Origin: Mesaphorura yosii
Taxonomy: Eukaryota; Arthropoda; Collembola; Poduromorpha; Tullbergiidae
DNA: 64,000 bases
Reading direction: 5' to 3'
Assembly: GCA_009869945.1 (NCBI GenBank)
Contig: WIXG01000082.1
Location: 1-64,000 of the forward strand
Part shown: positions 1 to 12,085 of the stretch, piece by piece
Numbering within the stretch: position 1 is the stretch's first letter
Layout of the letters: every line of letters begins with the position of its first letter
Notes under the pieces: generated by a model
Database searches by the model: none
What the model saw: only the letters and a program-made list of their open reading frames with translations
What the model was told of the DNA's origin: nothing
Position numbers and translations under genes: made by a program

Positions 1-1047
1 ATTGTGTGCTTTCAGGGAAATATTAGCTTACGGGTCATGGAATGATGGGTCATAAACAGGTCTGCATTACACATGTACTTACTCTAATGTCGCTAGTCAA
101 AATATTGTGGATTGTCGATGAATACAAGCACAATTGCAAAGCGAATATTTCGTTTGCGTTCTCTCTTAATTATCTTAATTACCTTTGTAGCTTTGTTGTG
201 TCTCATATTGACGGAGTTGTCTACTTGATGCCGAAATTTGAACAAAGTAGACGGCGAAAGCGTCCAGACGGACGGATTCGTGAGTCGTTCCCGTAGATTG
301 CCTTAGGGTCTGGATACGGTCAAATGAAAAAAGCGCTTACGCCATCATGGATGGACAAATGGAATTTTGTTATTTGACATATTTGGTCACGTACAACGAT
401 TTGACAGTTTTACTGTTGGCAGTTTCTTTTTTGAGTTGGGAGTAGTCAAAAACGCTGTTGTGTGACTGACTTTGTTGTACCCTTTTTGTGTGCTAGAGAA
501 TGAACAACTTCTCCTTTCTCACCAGCAGCTGTTGAGGTACTAAACATAGACATACATATTTAATTCGGGCCGGGCAATCCACTAGTTGTCAGTTTGTCAC
601 ACGAGGTAAGTACCAGAAGACCCTCACATACTCCACAGCGACTAAACACACACACAGCGACACAGTGACACAGCGAGATATCTTAAGGTACAATTTTAAA
701 AAATTCATATCCTGGTGGTCTTTTGTCAGATTTTAAGATTTAGATGAACCCAACTCTGCAAGTAAAAGTAAATTAGAGTAACGTATAATACACGTGGCCG
801 TGACCGCTATGAACCTGCAACAACTCAAGAACCTCTAATCCATGCAAGTCGAGTAAGTAGTACAGTCTCCCAATTACTCCATTAATCATTAGGATTCACT
901 AAGAACTCAAGATTTGTGGTGGTTTCAGCTCAACACGAGCAGTATTTTGACGACACAAACGTTCCTATTTCATTAAGCCGTATCACTGGTATCACGTTTT
1001 GGACGTATAATAGTAAAACTGGTTATTCATCTCAACTACTACAAACG
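1..1047. other. 5' flank of the zinc-finger gene
   Basis: No convincing coding region is seen. An ATG-initiated frame at 42-296 has no recognisable domain. A splice-donor-like GTAAGT at about 605 and an acceptor-like TTTCAG near 927 could bound a non-coding first intron of the downstream gene. A short imperfect CA/CAGCGA repeat lies at about 645-680. Confidence 0.4.
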
Positions 1048-2180
1048 ATGCCACCGCCAAGACGAGTTCAACGAAGGGAAACTACGAATGCAAATGAACG
1101 AACGTGTAAATGTTACGATGGAAGAAGCAAAACATTCCCTAGAAAAATTGTACCCGATGATGATGACCAAATTGGCAAGGTTTGATTTCGATCTAAGAAA
1201 GTATCAGCCACCACGCATTATATTATGAACAACGTGGCTTACATTTAGGTATTAAAATTGAAGAGGGGAAAGGAATTCGTTTTTGAGTCTAACGGCGATA
1301 GAATTGATGCAGCAACATCAGTGGAACGGCACAAGTTGCAAGTAGTTCTGCTAGATATTAATGTAAACCCAAGGTAAGCATGATCGTCTCCATTGTTCTG
1401 TAAGGAAAACTAGCATCCGTATTCCAAACATTCGAATAATCGAAACTCTGTACTCTCTTCTCATCAGGTTTCAACAAAACTGTAAGCAATGTGGGCTTCA
1501 AGTACCCGCTTCAAAGTTGGTGTATCAATTTCCATCCAAAGAGTTGCGGGGTCGTAAGAGAAGCCGGAGCGGCGTTGTTGACGCTGGCGTGGAAGACAAA
1601 ACTCTTCAGCCACGACGATCTGGGCGAAAATCGATGGCCAAGAAGAAAGATGGGCCAGATGGGCCTGCATCACGAAGGCAGTCGTGGAACCAGACTGGTG
1701 TTAACGCCAATGACATGAATGGTAATCTGCATCAGTGCAATGTTTGTTCAAAGAGTTTTGCGTCGCGGAAGGCACGAAATATGCACCAGTTGGAACATGC
1801 GGAGAATGAATCAACATCATTAAGGTCAAGCTCGAAGCGTGGTCGTGGACGCCCACAAGGGAAAGTTCTGATTCGGAAGAAGGTGAAGACTAAGGGGTTT
1901 CCTCAGAGATCTCACGCTAGAAGTGATTCAGATCTTCTACATTCATCTCGGTGGTCGATTAATGACAAGTATTTGACGATACAGCTTCCAGATATTCGAG
2001 CAAGGTGAGTAAGCTTTTTTCTCATTCTCATATCCAGACTCCTGACATTCAGTCTTGAAGTGCTCTCCTCTATCAGCGTTAGATCGATACTTTTAATTAA
2101 CATTTTACGTTTTAATTGATTGTAGACTGAGAGTCGTTGTGGATAAAGACGGTAAACGGCGACATGTGCTAAAAGACTGA
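1048..2180 (+). CDS. Orphan C2H2 zinc-finger / AT-hook-like protein
   Basis: Joined exons 1048-1179, 1249-1373, 1468-2004 and 2126-2180 give 282 residues; all phases match and all introns are GT-AG. The third exon encodes one C2H2 finger of spacing C-x2-C-x12-H-x3-H (QCNVCSKSF...HQLEH) followed by a basic AT-hook-like KRGRGRPQGK. Before these lies a small C-x2-C pair (NCKQCG) and a basic, Arg/Lys-rich stretch. This composition suggests a nuclear DNA-binding protein, but that is inference. I do not recognise a family for the N-terminal half (residues about 1-100). The ATG at 1048 was chosen because it opens the frame that splices cleanly into exon 2; the frame is open further upstream, so the true start could be in an earlier exon. 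No neighbouring gene suggests a role. Confidence 0.7.
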
Positions 2181-4538
2181 CCGGAAACTCCAAATGTCAT
2201 GCGAACTGTGAGATGATAGACGACTGAAGATCCCGCGGAACCTTGACATATTTGTCTTTGAAATTTTCGAAGTTAAGCTCAGTATTTCCTGTTGTACTTC
2301 TTTTCTTCTAATTTAAGTTACCTCTAGCAATTTGCTTACAGGTGTACAGTTCAGTTGGCTAGTTATAAATATTTTCACGAGAGTTGTTACTGTGATTAAT
2401 GCATTAGCCCATCATTTTGGTTTTAAAACAGTTCATTTTAATTTCATGTCATCGTAGTTTTAAGCTTAATGCGATCTGATAAACGTCTTGCACATGCGGA
2501 TTAAGAATCCTTGTGAATTAATGGTTCATGAGTTCCTCAGTCATCAGAGCACAAAATTTAGAATCCACATTGATGAAAGACGCTGACAATTCGGGCATTA
2601 TTTGCAATTTAAGTTCAATTGCAAGACGAAGGCATTTTATTACTGCGTGTAACAGTGCACTCTTCAAGGTGAAGGCAGAAGCTGAGAGCTTCAACCATTT
2701 AACTTGAATTCGAACCATACTACACAAGTTGGCACGCTAAGAACAATGATAATCCAAAATTAGATTTTTACGATTCTTTTTACCCTGGTTGCCATCCTGC
2801 AAAGTCAAAGTCAAGACGATGCTCGGAATTTTATTCTTCGCTCCTCCATGCACATAATCATACATCACATTCAATGCAATGTTGTACTCGCATCGCTCGG
2901 AGTAATCTTTCGGAGGAAATAGTTTAATGAACTCATGTGTATCTATTTATAAACATGTCGTGCGATTCTTTCGCATCTTCTCACACTCAACTTCTTCCAT
3001 CTCCGTCCTGATGATACTTTAAATTAGAATCGAAATCGCTTCAAAGTGATAATATTTTACGAGATTTCGCTTACCTTAACTTATAGTTTTTGTTCGATGA
3101 TTGATATTTTGGTAAATTGCTCCAGCACTACCAGCACTCTTCGTAAGACATCGGAAGAGAGAGTCGTGCTTCTATCGGAGACGAATTCAAGCTGAATACG
3201 CATTATTTCAGGTTCAAGGTGACCTTTCGTGGGCACAAACAAACAGGAACCGGGATTGAAGCGGACGATTGCCAATTATTCGAAACCCGAGCGGGTGTTA
3301 GCTCCAATCTTCGAGCCGTAACTTCGCAATTCTTGCGTGAATGTCAGTTATTGATGTTGGTTGAATGATTGGCCATGACTGTCTTAGCCTAAGAGTCTCC
3401 CACACTTCACCACGATCGAAGGCGTCATGCAAATTAACTCGGAAATTCCGGATGCTTTTTCTGGTCAGATAAACCGGACTAATTCGGGTCCAGTCAACGA
3501 GAATGTTTTTTGCGAGTCCAAGTTCAAGGCAAAATCTGCGACTTTTGCTACTTTTACATTCCCAGCTTCATGACTTGAGAAACTTGTTTTAATTTCGAAG
3601 CATATTTACTACTCCATTACTAAAGAAAATGAATTGATGAACAAGCATTGGTCAAAACGACAATAGCACATTGCATCTTTTCGGTATTCCGCATGCTCTA
3701 TCGTAGAAGAATGCCTGCACAATTCACGGGCACATGTTTACTACATTGCATAACATCTGTGAGCCTCGCATTTTCAGACCTTGTTCTAAGGAGGTAATAA
3801 AATTCCAAACAAAATATACAAAACGGCGAAACCGGGCAAATTACAGGCTATTAAGAAGCCGACTTAAAAACACACGAATGTATGTGGACGCCGGCAGGCA
3901 CAAGATTCTGGTAGCAGGAATGAAACGGTATCATTCCAGTTTTGCGTTTGAGTCATTTACTTTCTGTCAGCTTGAAATTTGTCTTTCAAGAAAGCGTGAA
4001 GAAGGAGTTCGATGTTTTAAAAATAAAAATAAGCTCCAGTCCTGGATCACAGTGAACGACTCAGGTTCAAGAAAGTGTACAGAAGTCGCGGTGGAAACTT
4101 CTGGGAACGAAGAAACAAAAGCCAAAAATAAAACCTGAACCCGACTATCCGTATATCCAGCGTTGCGAATTCAGTATACATGCCTCCTTTTTCGTATTGT
4201 CGACTCATCAGTGACTTTGCTGTGCTCTTGTTTCTAATTTTCTAAAGCTTCTCTTCGTTCCTTGGCTCCTGCCCAGATCTTCTCTGTTTTTCGACTTTTT
4301 TCTCTGAAGATTTGCTAGAAAATATTGTTCTTTGGCTTTCATACCCGAATTTGAGAATTCCTGTGCTCAGACGCTCACATCCTGCCACTCAGACAAGAAC
4401 TTCTTTCTCAAGCCGGTGAACAAACTTTTCGAAGCGACACGGTCGTGACCAGCCAAACGTGCAAAGGTAACATACTTCAGCTTTCACTTTCCGTGAACCC
4501 ATCTTACTTTCTCACACAGCATTTCTTTATCGTCTTAG
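2181..4538. other. Intergenic region and 5' UTR/first intron of the calexcitin-like gene
   Basis: No recognisable gene. An open frame at 3734-4138 on the plus strand (134 codons, basic) has no domain and no splice partner I can identify. The last stretch (about 4390-4538) looks like a 5' untranslated exon ending at a GTAACA donor at 4468, with the acceptor TTAG directly before the ATG at 4539. Confidence 0.45.
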
Positions 4539-5482
4539 ATGGTGGAGGTTTCTGAATTTAGGAAGAAAAAGTTGATCCACGTCTTCAACGAGTTCTTTGG
4601 TAAGTTTTCCAAAGGTTTAATAAGGATTCATTCATCACGAACTGTTTGACCTATTCCAGATACCAACAAGAACGGTGTGATCGATCGAGGAGATTTCGAA
4701 CTTGCAGTCCAAGTAAGACAAGTTATGCCATGCCGGTTGAAAATCTCAGTACTGATGGCTGTTTTCTATTCAGAACGTTTGCTTGATTCGAGGATGGAGG
4801 GAGGACGGTCCCATGCACCTTGACACAAAGAGTAAATTTTTCCAAATTTGGGATTCTCTCAAAGTGGCTGGTGGAGTCAAGTACGACACCGGAGAGGTAA
4901 AGCTATAAACCACTTCGCGTTACAATTCGGCACATTCCCCTGCAGTACTGTTAAGCAAGTCGACGGAGTCACTTTGTTTTTGAATTCAGGTCTCGTCAGA
5001 AGTGTGGGTTCAGCTCTGGGCGGACTCAATGAAGCATGAGGGATGGCAACAAGCTTACATGAACTTCATGTTCAACTTATTTGACACTTCAGGTATTCCC
5101 ACGACTGCCCTTGAACTTTCTGCTTTGGTATCCGTTGCCAAAAGTGAATAAATGAAGCTCTTACAAGCTTTGGCTTCTTCAACCTCTTTCAGGCGATGGA
5201 GTCGTCGACATGTTCGAATTCACGTCATTGTGTTCATCGTATGGAATTGACTTGCAAGAGAGCCGAAAGGCTTACATGTACTTGTCAAACGTAAGCCATC
5301 ACTATTCAACTTCAAGTCATTCCCAATTTTTAGAGGTCATTTTCATTAATCTCATTTAATTCCAGAACAACAACATATGCGTCAACAAGGAGTACTACTC
5401 AACCTTATGGAAAGAGTACTTCTACAGCGAAGATCCAAAGGCAAAGGGAAACTCACTTTTTGGCAGAGTGTTCTTTGAGTAA
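4539..5482 (+). CDS. Calexcitin-like / sarcoplasmic EF-hand calcium-binding protein
   Basis: Exons 4539-4599, 4660-4712, 4774-4896, 4990-5092, 5193-5290 and 5366-5482 give 184 residues, the usual length of invertebrate calexcitin/sarcoplasmic Ca2+-binding proteins (soluble cytosolic buffers or sensors of muscle and nerve). Two EF-hand loops are clear: residues 21-32 (DTNKNGVIDRGD, with Asp instead of Glu at the last ligand position) and 111-122 (DTSGDGVVDMFE, canonical). The regions between and after them keep the helical pattern of this family but have degenerate loops; the C-terminal NNNNICVNKEYY stretch is a likely non-binding fourth hand. The ATG immediately follows a splice acceptor, so the 5' UTR is probably in a separate exon. 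The gene converges with the F-box gene downstream. Family assignment is confident; orthology to one named protein is not. Confidence 0.88.
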
Positions 5483-5788
5483 ACTCCCGTGCGAGGAATC
5501 TTGCGGCTTGCTTTCCCCGTCATGGAAGACAATATTGGAATTGGATGCAAGGAATGCGACTCAATTTTAAGCAGACTTTTAAATACTTGCAATGTATTGG
5601 CTCATGACTCATGTCACTGTTCTGAAAATGCATTAGAATTAGAAACTACACTACGAATTTTGGGTTTTGACTTTTCCTTATGATTTCGTTGACAATAAAA
5701 GTGAATGAAACAGAGAACTTCTTCGCTTAGCTGTTAATTTTATTCGCATTAAACAAGGGACCGAACTAAGAATTCAAGGCTGGCTTTT
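5483..5788. other. Shared convergent 3' region
   Basis: The two stop codons are 306 bp apart. A plus-strand AATAAA at 5694-5699 serves the calexcitin-like gene. A minus-strand AATAAA (TTTATT on the plus strand, 5739-5744) serves the F-box gene, so the two 3' UTRs probably overlap. Confidence 0.6.
5694..5699 (+). terminator. Poly(A) signal, calexcitin-like gene
   Basis: Canonical AATAAA 212 nt after the stop codon. Confidence 0.7.
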
Positions 5789-7619
5789 TTAATCATCGAA
5801 GGAGGATGAATCTAAAAACGCCTCCTCCTGTTCTGATTCCATGATCACCTCGGTTCTGTATGTGAACAATTTCTTCTCCAGTGAATAAGCCAGAAGCACC
5901 GCCGTTGACAATGAAATGACCCACATAAATGCATGCGTCTCGCCCCAGCCTTCCAAGAAATATGGGTAGTAACCGCAGTAGATTGCCACTGCAAGAAGCG
6001 TGGTTTGCGCAATGACGCTAAACTTGTCTTCAATGGTGGGCAATTTCTTCTGCACAAATGACTGCAATTGTAGTCCTCGTTCTCGAATGTTTTGCAGTGA
6101 TGCAAATGATAAAGATTTCAGATCAAATTCGATCAGATCATACTCTATAAGTCGCGCCACACATGAAGTTTCTTCACAGCGAAGTTCAACATCTTCATGT
6201 TTTGCTGTTTTGAAGTTAACCTGCTTCAGATTTGGCATGAATTTCACATATTTTGATAAGCGTCTGATGTTTGTTCCAGCCAGCTCAAGCGTCTCAAGCT
6301 TATTAAACCGCATGTCGTCGGAGGGCTGGAATTTGTCGTTCTCCATCTCCATCTTGAAAATGGATTCGTCCACTGCGCTGCAATTTTTCAAGTTGAGAGA
6401 AACTAAAGTTTTAGAGCACTGCTGCAGGACATGCTTCACAATTGAATTCAGGCGACATGTCAAAATGTCACATAAAGCTAATGGATTCAGGAATGTCAAG
6501 GCAAATGATTCCAGCTGGAGCTCGTTTAACTCCGTGACACTTCTTTCAAATTCTTCTGAGTCAAACATCAACAAAATATCATGCAGTTCAAGGGTCTTAA
6601 TTTGACGTTTATAACGGGATAATGACTTGAGCACACTCATCATTGTGTCGCCAGTCCATCCAAACATCATGATTTTCGTCAGAAGCGGGCATGCGTAGAT
6701 GATTTCGTCGATGACACTTGGCTGGAGCTGATTTTCGAGGTAGTCCAAAGAAAAGATGTTGTCAGGAACAAAACTACAATGCTCTTTATTGTAGTTGTGA
6801 AATTCGGTGAAAGTTCCGTTTGTACTTTCCGCGTAGAAATGTTTCTTGTATTCTGAGCACAAAATGAGCGTCTTGAGTCTCTTAAACCAAACATTTGACG
6901 AGTCCAGTGCGCTTGTCTGCAGCGAAAGACTTTCGCAGTAAATGATTGAATGATACGGCACCGGTGTGATCTTCAAGAAGGCCAGATTTGGACAGAAGCA
7001 CACAATCTTCTGGAAAGTTACGAGCGACAATTCACAATTTGTGATTTCCAAGCGCTGAATCGCTTTGCCATGCGCGATGAAAAACTCCATCGCCGCTGCG
7101 CGTCTCAAATCCACTTCTTGAATATGAATGTTTGGACACTTGTACAGGCTTATTATTGGGGTCCAGAAAACTGTTTCCCACAATTTCCATTCGATGCTGC
7201 TGCCATTCTCCGTGTAGACGGATGTGAACGGCTTAAACTTCTTTTGTATGCGCGGTAGCTTAATTCCGAGTTGAGTCTTTGACCACAACAAATTGGGATC
7301 TTGCGCTGAAATGCAGACTACTTTATTCCAGAAGTAGCAAACGAGACGGCATGTGAGAAGGTCGTCCATTGTGAGATGCGTCAAGATTTGTTTCAGAATC
7401 TAACGTAAATACGCAACAAGACAAATCAACATTCAGCTTCACACGTGAAATCCGGGTCGAGCCTGTGCTGGATGATTTAATTACCTTCCCATTTTCAATT
7501 TTGGCGAGAGCGTTCATGCTGACATCACGGGAGGATGAGCTCTCGTCGGCAAGATATGGAAGCATAATGTCATAATTACCACTAAAAGCAGGAGACGTGC
7601 GCACAGGGGAAGCCGCCAT
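5789..7619 (-). CDS. F-box/LRR protein with two C-terminal transmembrane helices
   Basis: Two exons on the minus strand, 7619-7485 and 7399-5789, with an 84-nt... intron-sized gap between them, give 581 residues. The F-box spans about residues 46-90 (ILKQILTHLTMDDLLTCRL followed by VCYFWN), and the splice restores its conserved start. F-box proteins bind SKP1 and bring substrates to SCF (CUL1) ubiquitin ligases. The middle of the protein (about 130-450) holds irregular leucine-rich repeats with CPNL/CPLL-type turns, the usual substrate-binding part of FBXL proteins. The C-terminus is unusual: hydrophobic helices at about 505-527 (FSVIAQTTLLAVAIYCGYY...) and 533-552, then an acidic tail. This predicts membrane anchoring. 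The ATG at 7619 is the first in frame after a TTG-only stretch. I cannot name the ortholog. Confidence 0.8.
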
Positions 7620-7657
7620 AAGGTGATGATAATCTGCGTCTGGAGACCACGACAATC

Positions 7658-8041
7658 ATGAGCAGTGTGTTCGAGGACGAGTAAATAAATGCTGTCGAAT
7701 TTGATGGACGGACACAGACTATGGACCGACTACTGGCAGAAAACAGATCCAGTCCCGGTGGAATGTGAATTCATCGCATCAAGGCAAGTCTGAGGTTATC
7801 AATTTGGTGCATGAGTTTGACTAGAAGTTGGTCTGACAACACCATTCTGGCCCACGGCCCCACACACGCCGCGTTTCCTCTCGACGCGAAATTAAAACCT
7901 TATGTCGATTCGGCAGTTAGCAGAGATCATCAGAACCGGCAAAAAAAACTAAAGAAAACGACGCCACGCCGCGTAAAAACATTACCTTCTTCTTTGAAGG
8001 TCCTGGCGGCTCTTCAGCGTAGTCCTCAAATTGGGTTGTGA
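7658..8041 (+). CDS. Tentative small protein with two very short introns
   Basis: Exons 7658-7680, 7718-7783 and 7825-8041 would encode 101 residues beginning MSSVFEDELWTDYW. The introns are 37 nt (GT-AG) and 41 nt (GC-AG, donor AAG|GCAAGT). The product is basic in its C-terminal half (QKKLKKTTPRR) and has no domain I recognise. In favour: three exons join in one frame of exactly 102 codons including the stop, and an AATAAA follows at 8166. Against: introns this short are unusual for this window, and the start lies only 38 bp from the start of the F-box gene on the other strand, so the two transcripts would have to overlap. An alternative acceptor 3 nt later keeps frame. Function unknown. Confidence 0.4.
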
Positions 8042-8945
8042 ATGAACATCAAAATTGCAAAATTGTGAGTTTATTCAACAAGAACGGACGCTGAGAAACA
8101 GGGAAGGTAAGTTTAACATATTTGCAATCATAGTCAGGGAATCGTTGCAATGCATATGTGTAGAGAATAAAATGACGTACAAGCACAATGTATGCTTGGA
8201 GTGAATGACACGTGTCTTTACACTATTCTGCGACAAAGCTGCATTACAAGTTTAAGTTTAAGCTCTTGGAAGTACAGCTAGGCAGTCAGTGGTTGTGTAC
8301 ACTGGCCTGGCCTGGCAATGCTACGTAATCTTCGGCTTAAAACCGTGCGAAACTCTCGCTGCTATGCTGGACTGTGTGTATCTGTCTGCGGCTACTGCAT
8401 GTAATTTATAAAGTTTAACTGATTTAAAAATATAAAAATATTTCGAAGTAGCATTTGTGAAGAAGTTGTGACACGTTGACATAATTCTGGTAGTTTCATT
8501 TGATACCGAGTTCATGAGATAACGCTTAGAAAAATTGCAACCTGTACATGTTGACTTTTGCAGTATTTTTCACTTCACTTTTTACACAATATCGAATATC
8601 GACGCAAGTTACCAACGTCGTGAGATTACGGTTAACATTGATTAGAAGTTAGAAAGAAAGTCGGTTCGGGAGGGTCATAAGATCAGTCACAGATGTGTGG
8701 AAGTATCCGAATCCAGGAGGCCATTGTGATTGGATGGCCAAATTTGTGATCTCCATATTTTATTAGCGAAATATTTTAAGGAGGAGCATTTCAAGATTCT
8801 TCGGCACGTAGCTGACCAGCTGACCTAATTTGAATCGAACTAAACGCATTTGTGGATTGAGGTTGATCCTCCAAAACATCAGTGGCCAATTCGCCGTCAT
8901 AGCTTGAAACTTAATCAAGTCAAGCTTAAAGTGAACATTAAAAAA
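8042..8945. other. Intergenic region upstream of HRD1
   Basis: A poly(A) signal at 8166-8171 may end the small gene at 7658-8041. A short tandem of CCTGG units lies near 8302-8314. The rest holds no coding region I can support; the HRD1 promoter and 5' UTR must be in its right half. Confidence 0.4.
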
Positions 8946-11627
8946 ATGCCGCAAGTAACTGCTGGCCGAGAGATTTGGTGGGCAAGATGGAGTATTTGGG
9001 TATCCGTCAGCGCAATTCTGTCACTATTTGTCGTTGGAAACGCTTTTTATCAGAAGAAGCAATTCTATCCAACTGTAGTTTACATCACCAAATCAAAACC
9101 CAGCATGGCTGTAAGTGTGCTTGCACGGAAATGAATTTAACATTAAAATCCATTGCAGGCTAACAGCCAAACGTATTCTTCAATAAATAGGTGATGTACG
9201 CACAAGGACTCCTCTTCGTTATTATAATGGGAAAGCTGTTCCGAAAACTATTCTTTGGCCAGCTAAGAGCTGCTGAATTTGAGGTTGGTATTATCTAATT
9301 TAACTACCCGCATTGGCATTGCGCATTAGTCAACGCTTTGATTGCATTTCATATTTCAGCACCTCGTGGAGCGATCCTGGTACGCAGTCACGGAGACGTG
9401 TTTGGCATTCACAGTGTTTCGAGATGATTTCAGTCCCAAATTCCTGGCTCTATTCACGCTTCTGTTATTTCTGAAGTCCTTCCACTGGCTTGCAGAAGAA
9501 CGAGTTGATTATGTGAGTAAACTACTAGTCACATAATTTAATATTCACAATGCAAGAAAAATGACTGAATTACACATGATTCTTAGATGGAAAGAAGCCC
9601 TGTCATAACCTGGGTCTTCCATGTCCGCGTTCTAAGTAAGTATTTAAAGACTTAGCAAAGAATACGTGAATTTCCCTTGAATTATAAACTAATTTCGTGA
9701 ACCTTTCCTGGTAGGTTTGCTAACTCTTCTCGCAGTTTTGGACGTCTATTTTGTGAACGTGGCGTATCAATCTACAATTCGTGGTGCATCGGTGCAACTA
9801 GTCTTTGGTTTCGAATATGCGATTTTGACAACAATCATATTGAATACGATGGCCAAGTACGTGTTTCACGTCATTGATATGCAGAATGAAGCACCTTGGG
9901 AGAATAAGGCTGTATTTGTACTTCATACGGAAGTCATTATTGGTGAGAAGATCAATTTCGGACAAATGTTTGCTAAGCGTAAATAATATCTTGGTAAATT
10001 TCCTAATTTTTTATAAATCTTTAGGTTTGATCAAAGTTGTGCTTTACATTCTGTTTGTGATCATAATGGTGAGAATTTACACTCTCCCGTTGTTCGCGTT
10101 GAGACCAACGTATCTGGCATTGAGGTATGACCTTCCGACCTGTGTACTGAATTACCGAGAGCCTGAAAACCTTGTTCTGAGAATTCTACAATTAAACATG
10201 TTCGTGGTTTAGATCTTTCAAGAAAGCCTTGAATGATGTCATAATGTCACGAAGAGCGATTAACAACATGAATAACTTGTACCCCGACGTAACAGCTGAA
10301 GAGTTGGCTGCTACTGATAATGTGTGCATCATATGCAGAGAAGAAATGACTGGAGGTAAGCTCAGCTTGCTCAAACTCTAACTTAATTTCTGTTTCTGTG
10401 ATATTCACGTTCTCCTTTCAGTTGGTGCAAAGAAGCTTCCTTGTAATCATATCTTCCATGTGTCATGCTTGAGATCATGGTTCCAGCGACAGCAAACATG
10501 TCCCACCTGTCGCCTGAATGTGCTGAGAGTCCCTCCACCTGTGAACGCAGTTCCTCCCGGACCCAGAATTCCTGGGTTTGATTTCGGAGTAAATCAATTA
10601 AACCAGGAATTCTTCCGTGCAGCTGGTGCTCAAGGCATTCCTCCACAACAACCCTTTGACATGGGAGCATTTGGTTTAGGTGGGGCCAGATGGCGACAAC
10701 AGCAAAACGTTGCACAAGGTTCGAAATTGCTCGTCAGTTAAGCTCTGTCAGTTTTTGAAGTTTCTATCTATAATAGCTCCGAATCAACAACCCGCAGCCA
10801 ACGCTGATGGCCAAAATGGGCAACAGCCTGCGGCAGGAGGTGCTTCACCAGCTTCCGGACCATCACAAGCTACCACTCCTCCATCAGCTACTCAACAAGG
10901 CGGAAATCAGCAGCAACAATTTGCAATGCCCGGATTTGGGTTTCCTAATGCGCCGAATCCAAGCAACCCTTCTCAACAGCCGACATATCCTTTCAATTTG
11001 CCTCCTATGCCGTTTATTCCGCTAGGTAAACTCAAGTTCTGATGGCGTGCATTTCGTTTTGAATTAAGAAATTGAAAGTCTCACCAATACAAATGCTCAC
11101 CAACAGTTCCTCCACCACCGCCTTTACTAAACGTGACTGGGTTGTCTGATGAAGAGCTTAGGAGACTGGAAGGAACTACAAGGGAGCATATTGAAGCCAG
11201 GTTGGAGGCTTTAAGAAATGTTCAAATCTTATTGGATTCGGCAGTTGTTCAAATGCAACAATATTCGGGAATCATTGAACGTTTGAAGTAAGAAAATTAT
11301 GGAAAAAATCCGACCAGCAAATTTCTTCATGTTAAACGCTTTACTTGGCTTTGCAGTCGAAGATCGGCTTCTCCTCCGAGTACATCGACGCAGCCTGCCC
11401 AGGGGCAATCAGCTCGAGAACCGGAGTCTGCGGGCCCAAGCCCAACTACACAAATGAATTCAGAAGAGTCTAGTAGTCCTACGGCATCGACAAGTAGTAA
11501 TGCAACAGCAGCGGCTGCGGTGGGCAGCACCGCTAGTGCAACCAGTTCATCGACGTCCGCGACTTCGTCTGAACAGGAGGAAATCAGGCGACGGAGGCTC
11601 CAGCGGTTGGAAGGTGGATTGTTATGA
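8946..11627 (+). CDS. HRD1: E3 ubiquitin-protein ligase synoviolin / HRD1
   Basis: Eleven exons (8946-9110, 9191-9283, 9360-9512, 9587-9635, 9715-9942, 10025-10124, 10213-10355, 10422-10718, 10777-11025, 11107-11287, 11357-11627) give 642 residues, close to the animal family length. HRD1 is the multi-pass ER-membrane ligase that forms the ERAD retrotranslocation channel and ubiquitinates misfolded proteins. The N-terminal about 260 residues hold several transmembrane helices. A RING-H2 finger follows: C301-x2-C304, C318-x-H320, H323, C326, C337-x2-C340. The rest is Pro/Gln-rich and then Ser/Thr/Ala-rich, with a short helical segment ([21 protein letters not shown]) typical of the family. The start [12 protein letters not shown] is a longer, more polar N-terminus than the vertebrate one but opens directly into the first helix. 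It is followed 459 bp later by CDC23 on the same strand. Confidence 0.96.
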
Positions 11628-12085
11628 AATCAAAACTACTAGACATTATTGGAACCATATACTTTAACTAATTTTAAGTCAAACGCGATGGTGTACATAA
11701 AAAGCATGATGGACGCACGGTTTTGTCAAATTGCTCGTACTCTCTTAATTAAGAGTGGGTACTTTATTACCTTCACCCTTCAGATGTTGTATTCAAGCCT
11801 AAGTTATTTATTTATTTGCAATGCAATAAAGATGTGCAAATTCACGAATAAAAATGCGTAGGTGCAATGCAATGATTTGAGACCATGCTTGACTCACGAG
11901 AAAACTTACACTAGCCTTGTGAGTGAACGCGGGATGGAAGCTTTGGTACTGCCGGTGTTATTTTCGTGGCTTGTGCTAAAAGTAATTGCACTAGCCAGTT
12001 GTGCGTTTTGTCTTTCGATTAGTGCCAGTTTCGGTTTGAAGATTTTTGATCAAGCCAATTAGTAAGTACGCCGATTGGGCGTGTA
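11628..12085. other. HRD1 3' UTR and CDC23 promoter region
   Basis: AATAAA at 11825-11830 probably ends the HRD1 transcript, which leaves about 250 bp for the CDC23 promoter. No coding region seen. Confidence 0.55.

Noticed and set aside
42-296. 84-codon plus-strand frame at the left edge
   Set aside because: No similarity to any family I know and no splicing signals that join it to the zinc-finger gene.
3734-4138. 134-codon plus-strand open frame, basic and Lys/Arg-rich
   Set aside because: No recognisable domain, no clear splice partner and no supporting poly(A) signal; probably a chance frame in AT-rich intergenic DNA.
6000-6605. 201-codon frame antisense to the F-box/LRR gene
   Set aside because: It is the reverse-strand shadow of the LRR-coding region; Ser- and Asn-rich as expected for antisense of Leu-rich coding.
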